Below are positions 1-8,566 of a stretch of 64,000 nucleotides of DNA, one piece after another; positions within the stretch are counted from its first letter, which is position 1; each line of letters begins with the position of its first letter. A program made the translations under genes and the position numbers. Source of the DNA: CAYPXJ01 sp964414595 (lineage in GTDB: Bacteria; Pseudomonadota; Alphaproteobacteria; Rickettsiales; CAIJLX01); contig CAYPXJ010000003.1 of assembly GCA_964414595.1 (NCBI GenBank), positions 1 to 64,000 of the forward strand, in the 5' to 3' direction. The notes under the pieces are model-generated. The model saw only the letters and a list, made by a program, of their open reading frames with translations. It made no database searches and was not told the origin of the DNA.

Positions 1-1
1 C

Positions 2-658
2 TTTAATATCGCGCACGCCTATCAGGCGCAAATCAACCCGTTCTATTGTGGCGTTGCCTGCATGGCGATGGTGCTCAATTCGCTGCGCCTCAACCGCGGC
101 ATGGTGCCCAATCAGGAAGGCTTCGATTACGAAACGCCTGGCGGCCGCCATATTCAGTATAAATATTATTCCCAGCTCACGGTGCTCAATGAAAAAACCG
201 AGCGCGTGAAACGCAAAATCGATATCGCGCCCAGCTTGCGCGGCAAGCATGATCGTCCGGCGGAGGAAGATTTTAATCCCGGTCTTGAACTGCATGAAAT
301 GAAGGCGATGCTCGAAACCTACGACATGAAAGTGAAAATGGTGCCCGCAGTGGAAGAGCTCGAACAAGGCCTGCCGTTTTTCACCAGCGTCCTCAAAGAA
401 GTGCTCAATGATCCCAATAAAATTCTGGTGGTAAATTTTGAAGGCATGGCGTTTGGCGCAAAAACCGGCGGCCATTATTCTATCGTCGGCGCCTACGACG
501 AAGTGAGCGATTCGGTGCTGATTCTCGATACCGCCGCCCACAAAAATCCGTGGTACTGGGTGCCTACCAAACATCTCTATCACGGCATGAATACCGAATC
601 TTCGGGCGGTTACACACGCGGTTATCTCATCGCAGCGGATACGATTGTTGAACATTAG
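2..658 (+). CDS. Phytochelatin synthase-like cysteine protease, 5' end cut by window
   Basis: The reading frame is open from base 2, so the start lies outside the window. Translation from base 2 gives a papain-like phytochelatin synthase core: the catalytic Cys in NPFYCGVAC (codon 47-49), then GGHYSIVG with the likely catalytic His (codon 473-475), then an ILDTAAHKNPWYWVP stretch with the Asp and the family's xxWVP pattern, and a final SGGYTRGYLI. Family members remove the Gly from glutathione or join gamma-Glu-Cys units; bacterial short forms act mainly as glutathione hydrolases. The visible part has no C-terminal Cys-rich domain, which fits the prokaryotic type. An internal ATG at 62 is not the start because it would remove the catalytic Cys. 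A gshB-like gene lies elsewhere in the window (46969-47919), but no direct link is visible. Confidence 0.8.
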   Translation, partial: FNIAHAYQAQINPFYCGVACMAMVLNSLRLNRGMVPNQEGFDYETPGGRHIQYKYYSQLTVLNEKTERVKRKIDIAPSLRGKHDRPAEEDFNPGLELHEMKAMLETYDMKVKMVPAVEELEQGLPFFTSVLKEVLNDPNKILVVNFEGMAFGAKTGGHYSIVGAYDEVSDSVLILDTAAHKNPWYWVPTKHLYHGMNTESSGGYTRGYLIAADTIVEH

Positions 659-673
659 AATGTAAGGGCGGGC

Positions 674-1966
674 ATGAAAATCACGCGCAGAGGTTTTAGT
701 GCCGTCGCCGCGCAAATCTCCGCCGTACTGCGTGGCGATGTTACCCTGAGTGCGAAAGAAATACTCCCAACTGCACCCGCATATTACAACGATAAATCAA
801 AGTCCCTTTTAGGGTTCATACAAGATATTAACTTGCCCTATATTCCTTACTCAGGCACAGAAACTCGCACCCTCCGCCAAATTGGTTTTCCGCTTTTGGA
901 AGCGTTTGAGTTCGTGACGAAAGGCTCTTTCCTCTCGCCTTTGGAGCCGCGTTTAACAGAAAAAACCCGAACATTTCTTGCGCCAATACTGGGGCCGCAA
1001 ACAGAAATAGGAAGTTATTTTACTCTTCTAAATGGGGTAAGCGATTATCTTGCGCAAAGAACGCGTCAAATTCCTCTTAACAAAGAGCAAATAGCGTTTC
1101 TGCGCGAGATGGCAGATATAGAACTACCTATCATTGCGCGCCATGGCAAACTTTTCCTAAATGTCATTGAGGATGCGCTTAAAAATCCAAACATAGAAGA
1201 GTCGGTTAAAGAATCGCTGCTCAAAAGAAATTACGAAATTATTGCCGAAGCAGTGCAAACACAAAATGATCCTCCCTACACGCGCGCAGGCCTTATCCTT
1301 GATCATATATATGATATCACCCACACCGGCGCACAGGATTGGCATATTTATCTGCAATCAGAAGAAAGTGGACAGGCACTCGGCCAGCTCTCCGATGCTA
1401 GTCGCAACGCCTATTATAGCTTAAAAAATGAAATATGCGCTGCGAAGGAAGCATTCCTCAAAAAGCACAATGTGCCTGATGATTTGAGTCCACCTTTTAC
1501 AAAATATAGCAACTCGACTGTCCAATTTTTTCGAGTGTCAAATCCACTAAACCACGCGCTTCGCCATATTCGTGCCCAGTATGAATTTCCGAATGATCGC
1601 TATCGCCCGAAACTTTCTTTCAATTATCTCGATGCGGCTGAAAATCCTGAGCAGGTGATAGGAAAATTCATCAAAGAATGTATCGACGATCACCGGCAGG
1701 TTATTTTAAATTGCCTGCAGGGTAAATATCCGCGCACGCAAAAAGCCAAAGAGCAAGATGAAGCGCTAGAAAAGAAAATAAGTGATCAAGAAAAGAAGTT
1801 TGTGAATAGACTGGAAGAATTTAATCCACACACCGATCTGCCGCATGCTTACCCGCAGAACTATCGCGCGGAATTTAATCCGCATACCGACTTGCCACAT
1901 AGCTATAAAGAAAATTTGCGTCAGCTGCGCGATGATAAATCCCATCGCCCGCCAGAAAAATCCTAA
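674..1966 (+). CDS. Hypothetical protein with an 18-residue tandem repeat near its C-terminus
   Basis: An open frame of 430 codons starts at ATG 674, 15 nt after the phytochelatin synthase-like stop, with a G-rich AAGGGCGGGC stretch just upstream. I do not recognise the family. The protein looks mostly helical, soluble and charged, with no obvious signal peptide or membrane segment. At about residues 382-417 the motif EFNPHTDLPH occurs twice with an exact 18-residue period (nt 1817 and 1871); the two copies differ at third codon positions, so this is not a very recent duplication. The spacing suggests co-transcription with the upstream gene. Function unknown. Confidence 0.7.
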   Translation: MKITRRGFSAVAAQISAVLRGDVTLSAKEILPTAPAYYNDKSKSLLGFIQDINLPYIPYSGTETRTLRQIGFPLLEAFEFVTKGSFLSPLEPRLTEKTRTFLAPILGPQTEIGSYFTLLNGVSDYLAQRTRQIPLNKEQIAFLREMADIELPIIARHGKLFLNVIEDALKNPNIEESVKESLLKRNYEIIAEAVQTQNDPPYTRAGLILDHIYDITHTGAQDWHIYLQSEESGQALGQLSDASRNAYYSLKNEICAAKEAFLKKHNVPDDLSPPFTKYSNSTVQFFRVSNPLNHALRHIRAQYEFPNDRYRPKLSFNYLDAAENPEQVIGKFIKECIDDHRQVILNCLQGKYPRTQKAKEQDEALEKKISDQEKKFVNRLEEFNPHTDLPHAYPQNYRAEFNPHTDLPHSYKENLRQLRDDKSHRPPEKS

Positions 1967-1976
1967 CTAATATAAA

Positions 1977-1998
1977 AACACTCGCTAGGACGAGTGTT
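1977..1998 (-). terminator. Intrinsic terminator of argB
   Basis: Read on the minus strand, an 8-bp perfect stem (AACACTCG/CGAGTGTT) with a 6-nt loop containing CTAG overlaps the argB stop codon and is followed by a run of five T. It may also help end the plus-strand gene that stops at 1966. Confidence 0.8.
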
Positions 1999-2911
1999 AG
2001 CTAATCATGGTGCCGGTGCCGTGTGAGGTGAATATCTCGAGCAGCAACACATGCGGCACGCGGCCATCTAATATATGCGCCGCGTCGACAAGCGATTCCA
2101 CCGCGTCGATGCAGGTTTCCACTTTCGGAATCATGCCGCCGGAAATCGTCCCGTCTTTAATTTTCTTCCGCGCTTCGGCGACCGAAAGTTTGCTGATGAG
2201 TTCTTTCTTTTTATCCAGCACGCCCGGCACGTCGGTGAGCAAAATAAATTTGCGTGCCGCCAGCGCCGCCGCAATCGCGCCCGCCGCCGTATCGGCGTTA
2301 ATATTATAGGTTTCGCCTTTTTCGCCCACGCCGATCGGCGCAATCACCGGAATAATATCCGACTCTTCAAACACCATAAGGGTTTCGGGATTAATTTTTT
2401 CCGGCTCGCCGACAAAACCGAGATCGAGAATTTTTTCGATATTCGAATCGGGGTCGCGTTTCGTGCGGCGTAGTTTACGCGCTTGAATCAAATTGCCGTC
2501 TTTGCCCGAAAGCCCAACCGCATTTCCGCCCGCCTGATTAATCGCCGTCACAATCGATTTATTGATCCGCCCCGCCAGCACCATCTCCACAATTTCCACC
2601 GCGGCTTTATCGGTCACGCGCAGCCCGTCGATAAACTGGCTTTTGATTTTGAGCTTCTCGAGCATCTGGCCGATTTGCGGTCCACCGCCATGCACTACCA
2701 CCGGGTTAATTCCGATTTGTTTGAGCATCACCACATCTTCGGCGAACGTCTCCGCTTCGCAATCATCGCCCATCGCGCTGCCGCCATATTTGATGACAAA
2801 TGTTTCGCCCGCGAACTCGCGCATATACGGCAATGCTTCCGCCAGCGTGCCGGCTTTCGCGAGCAGCTCCTTATTCACCATCGTAGGCAGCGATCCTTTT
2901 TTCTCGGCCAT
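1997..2911 (-). CDS. argB: Acetylglutamate kinase
   Basis: Phosphorylates N-acetyl-L-glutamate with ATP, the second step of arginine biosynthesis, in the cytosol. The 304-residue product has the amino-acid-kinase fold signatures in order: FVIKYGGSAMGD near residue 38 (ATP-site Lys and Gly-rich turn), VVVHGGGPQIG near 72 (substrate-binding glycines), a central NAGG/LSGKDG region, and a C-terminal SGGMIPKVE segment binding nucleotide phosphates. Length matches the arginine-inhibitable hexameric type that has an N-terminal helix extension. The start ATG at 2911 is the first in frame. It stands alone here with no other arginine gene beside it. Confidence 0.96.
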   Translation of the reverse strand: MAEKKGSLPTMVNKELLAKAGTLAEALPYMREFAGETFVIKYGGSAMGDDCEAETFAEDVVMLKQIGINPVVVHGGGPQIGQMLEKLKIKSQFIDGLRVTDKAAVEIVEMVLAGRINKSIVTAINQAGGNAVGLSGKDGNLIQARKLRRTKRDPDSNIEKILDLGFVGEPEKINPETLMVFEESDIIPVIAPIGVGEKGETYNINADTAAGAIAAALAARKFILLTDVPGVLDKKKELISKLSVAEARKKIKDGTISGGMIPKVETCIDAVESLVDAAHILDGRVPHVLLLEIFTSHGTGTMIS

Positions 2912-3006
2912 AACTTTCCTTATATAAGCAGGCTTTTTAACGCGTTTTTTCGCCTCGGTCTAGCCTAATTGCTTGCCACCCGCCACGCGCCGCTTATACT
3001 CCGCGC

Positions 3007-3924
3007 ATGCACGCCGTATTTGCCGCTGTCATTCCCGTTTTTGCCGTGATTTGGCTGGGTTATTTTTTCAAGCGCATCCGCCTGCCTGGGCCGGATTTTT
3101 GGCCGCTGGCCGAAAAAATCACCTATTACGTATTCCTGCCCTCACTCTTTTTCCGCACGATTATGCACGCCGATTTTGCCGCGCAGGATCACCTGCTTGA
3201 TCTGCTTCTCGTGATCGCCGGTGCGATGTTATTTACTTCCGCCTGCGCATTTCTCACGCAAAAAATCATTCGGCTCGATGGCAAAAAATTCGCCGCATTT
3301 TTTCAAGCCACGATCCGCTTCAATAATTATATCGGCATTCCGATTATTCTTTCGCTGTACGGCGAAGCCGGGCTTGTGACCTATGTCGCGATCATCGCGC
3401 TCGCCATTCCACTCACCAATATTTTAAGCGTCGCGGTGATGGAACATTTTGCGCAACATTCTGCCTTTCATCCCGCGCGCGTTTTTAAATCGCTCGCAAA
3501 AAATCCGCTCATTATCGGTTCGGTCGCCGGGCTTTTTGTCAACCTCACCGGCCTGCCGCTTTTTTACGCTGAGGATATGCTCGATATTCTTTCCAAAGCG
3601 TCGATCGCGCTCGGATTACTTTCTGTCGGTGCGGCGATTGATCTTGAACACATCACCTCTTCGCGCCGCGATCTTGCGCTCGTATCCTTCTTGAAACTCG
3701 CCATCAATCCGCTCGCGGTTTTCGCGGCGTGTTTACTGCTTAATATCGAAGGCATGACGCGCGATATTGCCATCATTTACGCCGCGCTGCCGGTCGCCAC
3801 ATCATCCTATATTCTCGCGCGGCAACACGGTGCGCACGGCCCGCTCGCGGCTTCCGCCGTCGTCATCACAACACTTATTTGCATGCTGAGTTTGAGCGCA
3901 CTGCTTTTGTTACTGCACAGCTAA
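3007..3924 (+). CDS. AEC family transporter (auxin efflux carrier-like permease)
   Basis: A 305-residue inner-membrane protein almost entirely made of hydrophobic segments, about ten predicted, with the two five-helix halves typical of the AEC/BASS-like fold. Conserved-looking polar breaks include FNNYIGIPI (around residue 104) and the closing PVATSSYILARQ segment (around 262), where AEC proteins show a P-x-A motif. Bacterial relatives move malate, malonate or other small acids; the substrate cannot be read from sequence. Its stop directly abuts the stop of the convergent antiporter gene with no intergenic base. Confidence 0.85.
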   Translation: MHAVFAAVIPVFAVIWLGYFFKRIRLPGPDFWPLAEKITYYVFLPSLFFRTIMHADFAAQDHLLDLLLVIAGAMLFTSACAFLTQKIIRLDGKKFAAFFQATIRFNNYIGIPIILSLYGEAGLVTYVAIIALAIPLTNILSVAVMEHFAQHSAFHPARVFKSLAKNPLIIGSVAGLFVNLTGLPLFYAEDMLDILSKASIALGLLSVGAAIDLEHITSSRRDLALVSFLKLAINPLAVFAACLLLNIEGMTRDIAIIYAALPVATSSYILARQHGAHGPLAASAVVITTLICMLSLSALLLLLHS

Positions 3925-5529
3925 TTATTCCACATTGCTGTAGCCAAAACGAATCGCCATCAGATCAATTTCCTGCAACAGTAACCGCATCACTTCGTCG
4001 CTGATTTCAAAATTGCGGCGCAATTCGAGCACCACCTGTTTTTCCTGCGTCAGCACATCCTGCCAACTTTCGTGCTCCGCATGTATCAGCGGGTGCTGAT
4101 GAAAACGCGGTAAATCGTCCGGCGTCAGCGGCGTTGACGGCCCGTCCCCGAGCGACGAAAGTCGCGCGCTATAATATTCGCAAATACGCGCGAGCGCGGC
4201 CGGTATTTGCTCTTTTCCTGCCGTGAGTTGCTCCACGCGCACAAGCGCTCGCTCCACCGCTTTTTTTCGCGCGAGCCATTCTTCTTCCACCTGTTTATAA
4301 TCGCTGCGGAATTTGAGTTTGCGCACGAGCCACGGCAGTGGCAAACCCTGACCGAGCAACGTTGCCGCAATCACCACGAACGCGAGGAAAATAAAAATAT
4401 CGCGCTCGGCAAATGGCGCGCCGTCGATCGTCAGCGGCAATGCAAGCGCTGCTGCCAATGTCACCACGCCGCGCATACCCGCCCAGCCGATCAGAAACAC
4501 ATTCTGCCACGGCGGATAAGGATCGCGCGCGCGAATTTTCGGTCGCAAAAAACGCCATCCATACGCAAGCAACGGCACCCAGATCATACGCACAAAAATC
4601 ACCGTGCCGACCAACGCGGCGCTATAAAGCGCAAGCTCCTGCGGCGTGTAACTGAGCCGCGAAATAATCGACGGCAACGCCAACCCAATCAGCACAAACA
4701 CCAGCGCATTTAAAATAAACACCACCATTTGCCACACCGATTCCGCCGTCATACGGAAGCGCGGCGAAAACAAAGTCGGTCCGTGCCAACCGAGCACCAG
4801 CCCCGCTGTGACTACCGCGAGCACGCCGGAAGCATGCGCAAGTTCCGCAAGCAGATACGCCGCGTACGGCAGCAGAAAACTCATCAGAATTTCGATACTC
4901 GTATCTTTCAGATAGGGAAAAATGCGAATGAAAATGCGCGCGCAAAGCCAGCCGATCGCCGGGCCCATCAGCGCGATATAAATAAAATGCGCGCCCGCTT
5001 GTGGCGCCGAAAAAAATCCGGTGAGCAGCGCCGCTACGGCGAATTGGTAAATCACCAAGCTGCTCGCATCATTCACCAAACTTTCGCCTTCGAGAATGGC
5101 AATAATGCGACGCGGCACACGCACGGTTTTCAAAATACTCACCGTCGCCACCGCGTCCGGCGGCGCCACGATCGCACCCAGCGCAATAGCCGCCGCCCAC
5201 GGTACATCGGGGAATAATAATTTTATCAACGCTGCAACCGCTGCCGTTGTTGCAATCACCAATCCAATAGCAAGTTGCGAAATCGGCCGTGCATTCGCTT
5301 TGAAATCACGCCAGGTGGTGAAATACGCCGCTTCCATCAATAAAGGCGGCAGAAAAATTGGCAAAATTGCATGCGCGGGAATCGGAAAATCCGGCAGCCG
5401 CAAACTAAAACCAATCGCCACACCGCCGAAAAGAAACGCAATCGGACTCGCGATTTTCAAACGCTGCGCCGCGAGCGCCAGACCGCATAAAAGGATCAGC
5501 GCAAAAACAATAATTTCACTGCCGGTCAA
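3925..5529 (-). CDS. Na+/H+ (cation/proton) antiporter, CPA1 family
   Basis: A 534-residue inner-membrane antiporter with about 12 hydrophobic segments followed by a cytoplasmic, charged C-terminal tail of about 130 residues. Diagnostic motifs are GAIVAPPDAVAT and GESLVNDASSLV, which hold the cation-binding acidic residues of NhaP/NHE-type exchangers. The start is TTG at 5527-5529, 12 nt after the yidC stop; no ATG gives a better fit because the first membrane helix begins immediately. The ribosome site is weak, so expression may depend on coupling to yidC. It likely exports Na+ or K+ in exchange for protons. Confidence 0.9.
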   Translation of the reverse strand: MTGSEIIVFALILLCGLALAAQRLKIASPIAFLFGGVAIGFSLRLPDFPIPAHAILPIFLPPLLMEAAYFTTWRDFKANARPISQLAIGLVIATTAAVAALIKLLFPDVPWAAAIALGAIVAPPDAVATVSILKTVRVPRRIIAILEGESLVNDASSLVIYQFAVAALLTGFFSAPQAGAHFIYIALMGPAIGWLCARIFIRIFPYLKDTSIEILMSFLLPYAAYLLAELAHASGVLAVVTAGLVLGWHGPTLFSPRFRMTAESVWQMVVFILNALVFVLIGLALPSIISRLSYTPQELALYSAALVGTVIFVRMIWVPLLAYGWRFLRPKIRARDPYPPWQNVFLIGWAGMRGVVTLAAALALPLTIDGAPFAERDIFIFLAFVVIAATLLGQGLPLPWLVRKLKFRSDYKQVEEEWLARKKAVERALVRVEQLTAGKEQIPAALARICEYYSARLSSLGDGPSTPLTPDDLPRFHQHPLIHAEHESWQDVLTQEKQVVLELRRNFEISDEVMRLLLQEIDLMAIRFGYSNVE

Positions 5530-5541
5530 ATGACGTACCGT

Positions 5542-7290
5542 TTAGCTTTTATTTTTCTTCATGCGTTTTTCCGCCTTTGCATGACGGCGCTTTTCGCGCG
5601 CTTCTTTATCGAGAATACGCGTAATCACATATTGCTGCGCGATGGAAAGTGAATTGCTCCATGTCCAGTAAATCACCAGCCCCGCCGGGAAAGTTGCAAA
5701 CATAAAGGTGAAAATATACGGCATAATGGCGAACACTTTTTTCTGTATCGGATCAGCCGGCGGCGGGTTGAGTTTTTGCATCAGCGCCATCGTGATGCCC
5801 ATCAAAATCGGCCACGCGCCGATATGCAGCCACGCCGGCACATCGTAGGGCAGCAGCCCAAACAAATTAAAAATCGATGTTGGATCCGGCGCGCTCAAAT
5901 CATGCACCCAGCCATAGAACGGCGCATGGCGCATTTCGATGCTCACGAACAGCACTTTATACAGCGCAAAAAACACCGGAATCTGAATCAGAGTCGGCAA
6001 ACATCCTGCCATCGGATTAATTTTTTCGCGCGCATAAAAACCCATCACTTCTTTATTCAAACGCGCTTTATCATCTTTATATAATTCGCGCAGACGCATA
6101 ATTTCAGGATGCAGGCGGCGCATTTGCGCCATGGATTTATAGCTTTTATTGGCCAGCGGGAACATCACGAGTTTAACAAGAACCGTCATCGCCAGAATCG
6201 CCAAACCGAACGCGCCCAAATGCCGTTTCAACCAATCGAGCACATAAAACATTGGCTTGGTAAGAAAATAAAACCAGCCGAAATCCACCGCGCGATCAAA
6301 CAGCGGCACGCCAAGCTGCTCGCCGTACGCATCCAGTAATTTCACCTTCTTCGCACCGGCATAAACATACGTGGTTTGCGTGACGGATTCGCCAGGCGCA
6401 ATGCGTTTTGCCTTGCCTAAATAATCAATTTGAAAGCGATCTTTCCCATCCTGCAAATAATGGGAAAAATTCGCGGTATACGTTTCCGCTTGCGCGGGGA
6501 TCATCGCGCCCAGCCAATATTTATCGCTCAGGCCCATCCAGCCGCCGGTGCTGGTGAAGCTTTCTTTACTTTCTTTCACCAGCTCGCGGTAACCCACTTC
6601 TTCCAGCTCGCCGCCGAACACGCCAAGCGGCCCTTCATGCAAAATAAATTGCTGTTCGGTATGCGGCATCACGCGCGAAATAATGCCGTAGGGCGAAAGC
6701 TCTATGGCTGCGCCGCCAGCGTTGGTGATTTTTTCTTCCACCGTGAAAAGATAATTGTCATCGAGCGAAATCGTGCGCGTAAAGGTGATGCCCTGTTTAT
6801 TCTGCCAGGTAAGCGTGACGGGCTTGCCGGGCTCGAGCGTCGCTTTATTCGCGCGCCATAGAGTATTGGCGCCGGGCGCTTCCACGCCGCTCGCCAAATA
6901 ACCCAGCTCCACAAAATACACCTGCTCGGTATTGCTGGGCGAGAACAGCACCACTTCCGGCGACGCGGGATCCATCGTCGTGCGATATTGCGCAAGCGTG
7001 AGATCATCAAGGCGCGCGCCTTTCAGATTAATACTGCCATGCAATTCTTTCGAAACGATTTTTACACGTCCAGTGCCAGCAACCGCTTCTTCGCGCGGAA
7101 CGGCGAATAACATTTGCGGCTCTTCCGGATTGGGCGTTGTGCCCGAAATTTTTTCGGTTTGTAATTCCGCTTGCTTCAGACGCGCCTCGTCGAGCGCCTT
7201 CTGTTTGGGCGTGGCGTAAAAAAATTCCCAGCCGAGCAGCACCAGAAGTGTGAGTACGATAGTGATGATAAGGTTACGATTATCCTGCAT
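5542..7290 (-). CDS. yidC: Membrane protein insertase YidC
   Basis: Inserts and folds inner-membrane proteins, alone or with SecYEG. From the ATG at 7290 (MQDNRNLIITIV) the product is 582 residues: an N-terminal helix, a large beta-sandwich periplasmic domain (about 60-320), then the conserved five-helix core with KSYKSMAQMRRLHPEI and the GCLPTLIQIPVFFALYKVL segment, and a basic C-terminal tail (KRRHAKAEKRMKKNKS) for ribosome contact. A TTG 30 nt further upstream is in frame but the family normally begins at MxDNRN. It follows yidD with 40 bases between, in the classical rpmH-rnpA-yidD-yidC order. Confidence 0.96.
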   Translation of the reverse strand: MQDNRNLIITIVLTLLVLLGWEFFYATPKQKALDEARLKQAELQTEKISGTTPNPEEPQMLFAVPREEAVAGTGRVKIVSKELHGSINLKGARLDDLTLAQYRTTMDPASPEVVLFSPSNTEQVYFVELGYLASGVEAPGANTLWRANKATLEPGKPVTLTWQNKQGITFTRTISLDDNYLFTVEEKITNAGGAAIELSPYGIISRVMPHTEQQFILHEGPLGVFGGELEEVGYRELVKESKESFTSTGGWMGLSDKYWLGAMIPAQAETYTANFSHYLQDGKDRFQIDYLGKAKRIAPGESVTQTTYVYAGAKKVKLLDAYGEQLGVPLFDRAVDFGWFYFLTKPMFYVLDWLKRHLGAFGLAILAMTVLVKLVMFPLANKSYKSMAQMRRLHPEIMRLRELYKDDKARLNKEVMGFYAREKINPMAGCLPTLIQIPVFFALYKVLFVSIEMRHAPFYGWVHDLSAPDPTSIFNLFGLLPYDVPAWLHIGAWPILMGITMALMQKLNPPPADPIQKKVFAIMPYIFTFMFATFPAGLVIYWTWSNSLSIAQQYVITRILDKEAREKRRHAKAEKRMKKNKS

Positions 7291-7330
7291 GGCGCTACGG
7301 CCTAAAGCCTGTGGCCACAAGAGTCAAGAA

Positions 7331-7549
7331 TTACTGCTTACGTCGTGGCACAGGGTCATAGCCATGGCCGCCCAGCGGATGGCACCGGCAGAGCCGTTTC
7401 GCCGCCAGAAAACTACCGCGCCACAGGCCATGCACAATCAGCGCCTCACGCGCATAATCCGAGCAGCTCGGCCCAAAACGGCAGGCCGGCAGAAACGGCG
7501 CGAGCGTTAACTGGTAAAGACGAATCACGCCCAACAGCAGTAATTTCAT
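7331..7549 (-). CDS. yidD: Membrane protein insertion efficiency factor YidD
   Basis: A 72-residue protein with the three-Cys signature of YidD: CRFGPSCSDYA in the middle and RLCRCHPLGGHGYDPVP near the end, after an amphipathic N-terminal helix (LLLGVIRLYQLTLAPFLP). YidD sits at the inner membrane and assists YidC-dependent insertion. Its ATG overlaps the rnpA stop by four bases (ATGA), which implies translational coupling. Length is normal for the family. Confidence 0.95.
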   Translation of the reverse strand: MKLLLLGVIRLYQLTLAPFLPACRFGPSCSDYAREALIVHGLWRGSFLAAKRLCRCHPLGGHGYDPVPRRKQ

Positions 7550-7863
7550 TTTTGTAGCGCTGTAAGCGCCCCCGCGATCTGTTCTTTTATTTTTTCAAGT
7601 GGCGTATCCAGCACCGGCTTGCGTCCAATCAGCACGATATCCGCTTTCAGATTTTCTGTCATCACCGCCCGTGCCGCCTCACGCAGGACGCGCCGCGCGC
7701 GATTGCGGTTCACGGCATTACCGAAAGTCTGGTTGGTGGCGGTATAGCCGACGCGCAAATCTCCCTCCGTCGCCAGATATTGGACGACGACGCTGGGTGT
7801 GGCTTTGCTACGGCCTTTTTGTTTAACCTGGAGGAATTCGCTGCGGTTTTTAAGCGTTTGCAT
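7546..7863 (-). CDS. rnpA: Ribonuclease P protein component
   Basis: Protein subunit of RNase P, which trims tRNA 5' leaders. The 105-residue product from ATG 7863 (MQTLKNRSEFLQVK) has the standard N-terminal 'L+xxxxF' start and the RNR box as NRNRARRVLREAAR. A longer in-frame reading from 7929 would extend into the palindromic repeat at 7879-7995 and adds residues no RnpA has, so it is rejected. The chosen ATG lies about 15 nt beyond the repeat's T-run and has no clear Shine-Dalgarno sequence. That is odd for a normally co-transcribed rpmH-rnpA pair. Confidence 0.93.
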   Translation of the reverse strand: MQTLKNRSEFLQVKQKGRSKATPSVVVQYLATEGDLRVGYTATNQTFGNAVNRNRARRVLREAARAVMTENLKADIVLIGRKPVLDTPLEKIKEQIAGALTALQK

Positions 7864-7878
7864 GTCTATTTGTAAAAA

Positions 7879-7995
7879 GCTCGCTAGATTTGGATAGTGA
7901 GGCAGAAGTTTGAGGGACCCGAAGCGCAATGTACATAGAAGTACATGAGCATCGGAAGCCCGAAAACTTCAACGAAATGCCAAATCTAGTAGAGC
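7879..7995. repeat. CTAG-arm palindromic element, full copy
   Basis: Left arm GCTC-G-CTAGATTTGG pairs with right arm CCAAATCTAG-TA-GAGC, keeping the G/TA bulge. The core has CCGA...TGTAC-(loop)-GTACA...TCGG. Flanked by AAAAA on the left, which is a T-run when read toward rnpA. It lies between rpmH and rnpA. Confidence 0.85.
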
Positions 7996-8010
7996 GTCTT
8001 GTTGTAAAAA

Positions 8011-8038
8011 GCTCGCTAGGCGCAAAGCCTAGTAGAGC
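8011..8038. terminator. Minimal CTAG-arm hairpin, probable rpmH terminator or attenuator
   Basis: Stem GCTC-G-CTAGGC / GCCTAG-TA-GAGC with loop GCAAA, the same G/TA bulge as the long repeats but no inserted core. On the minus strand it is followed by TTTTT, so it should end or attenuate transcription from rpmH before rnpA. Confidence 0.75.
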
Positions 8039-8043
8039 GTTTA

Positions 8044-8178
8044 TTATGCAGAAAGGCGCTTGCGGCCTTTAGCACGACGCGCCGTCAATACTTTACGGCC
8101 GTTTTTTGTCGCCATACGGGAACGGAAACCGTGACGGCGCTTACGCACCAGGCGGCTCGGCTGATAGGGTCTTTTCAT
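8044..8178 (-). CDS. rpmH: 50S ribosomal protein L34
   Basis: A 44-residue, very basic protein, MKRPYQPSRLVRKRRHGFRS onward to KGRKRLSA, which is a textbook L34. The start ATG is at 8176-8178; a longer in-frame extension to 8313 runs through a repeat element and is rejected. First gene of the rpmH-rnpA-yidD-yidC cluster, although two hairpin elements separate it from rnpA. A copy of the palindromic element also lies directly upstream (8205-8327), so its promoter must lie in or beyond that element. Confidence 0.97.
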   Translation of the reverse strand: MKRPYQPSRLVRKRRHGFRSRMATKNGRKVLTARRAKGRKRLSA

Positions 8179-8204
8179 AGCGTTTCTCCGCTTTAGTTTG
8201 TTTT

Positions 8205-8327
8205 CGAACTCGCTAGTTTGTGCCAGATGCGCAGAAATTTTTAGCACCGAAGCGAAAGCGTACTCACTTGTACGTGCGCATCGGCGCGCAAAAATTTCCA
8301 GCAAGCTGGCCAAAATAGTAGAGTTCG
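8205..8327. repeat. CTAG-arm palindromic element, full copy
   Basis: Arms CGAACTC-G-CTAGTTTG / CAAAATAG-TA-GAGTTCG; inner part ACCGAAGCG...CGTAC-loop-GTACG...GCATCGG. Sits between rpmH and the sensor kinase gene, about 27 nt upstream of the rpmH start. Confidence 0.85.
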
Positions 8328-8434
8328 GCCTTTAAGGGTGGCTCTTCTAACCCAATTTATCCACAAGGTCAAGTTTCTTTGCATTGCCCCTTTTGCGGCT
8401 AAAGGATATATAGATACAGAGGGTTAAGGAGGAG
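8328..8434. other. Gene-free stretch upstream of rpmH with one perfect DnaA box
   Basis: The 514-base gap between rpmH (8178) and the sensor kinase (8693) holds three palindromic elements. Between the first two, TTATCCACA at 8357-8365 matches the E. coli DnaA-box consensus exactly. Only one box and no clear AT-rich unwinding region were seen, so this does not establish an origin; a single box upstream of rpmH could be regulatory. The segment also carries a TATATAGATACAGAG stretch that could be a -10 region. Confidence 0.4.
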
Positions 8435-8552
8435 AACTCGCTAGTTTGTGCCAACCAGGCCGAAGTTTTGAGTAACGAAGCGCAGCGTACAGCAAAGTAC
8501 GTGAGCATCGTAACGCAAAAACTTCAATCTGGATGGCCAAAATAGTAGAGTT
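8435..8552. repeat. CTAG-arm palindromic element, full copy
   Basis: Arms AACTC-G-CTAGTTTGTGCCA / TGGCCAAAATAG-TA-GAGTT. The inner stem uses ACGA...TCGT instead of CCGA...TCGG, a compensatory change, with the CGTAC/GTACG tip kept. Confidence 0.85.
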
Positions 8553-8566
8553 TAATAAAAGGAGGA

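Noticed and set aside
4207..4713. Open frame of 168 codons opposite the CPA1 antiporter
   Set aside because: Antisense shadow with no motif and no start signals.
7864..7929. N-terminal extension of RnpA to 7929
   Set aside because: The extra 22 residues are encoded by the palindromic element; no RnpA starts this way.
8357..8365. Perfect DnaA box as sign of a replication origin
   Set aside because: Only one box, no cluster, no AT-rich unwinding stretch and no dnaA or other origin-linked gene beside it; kept only as a single-site feature.
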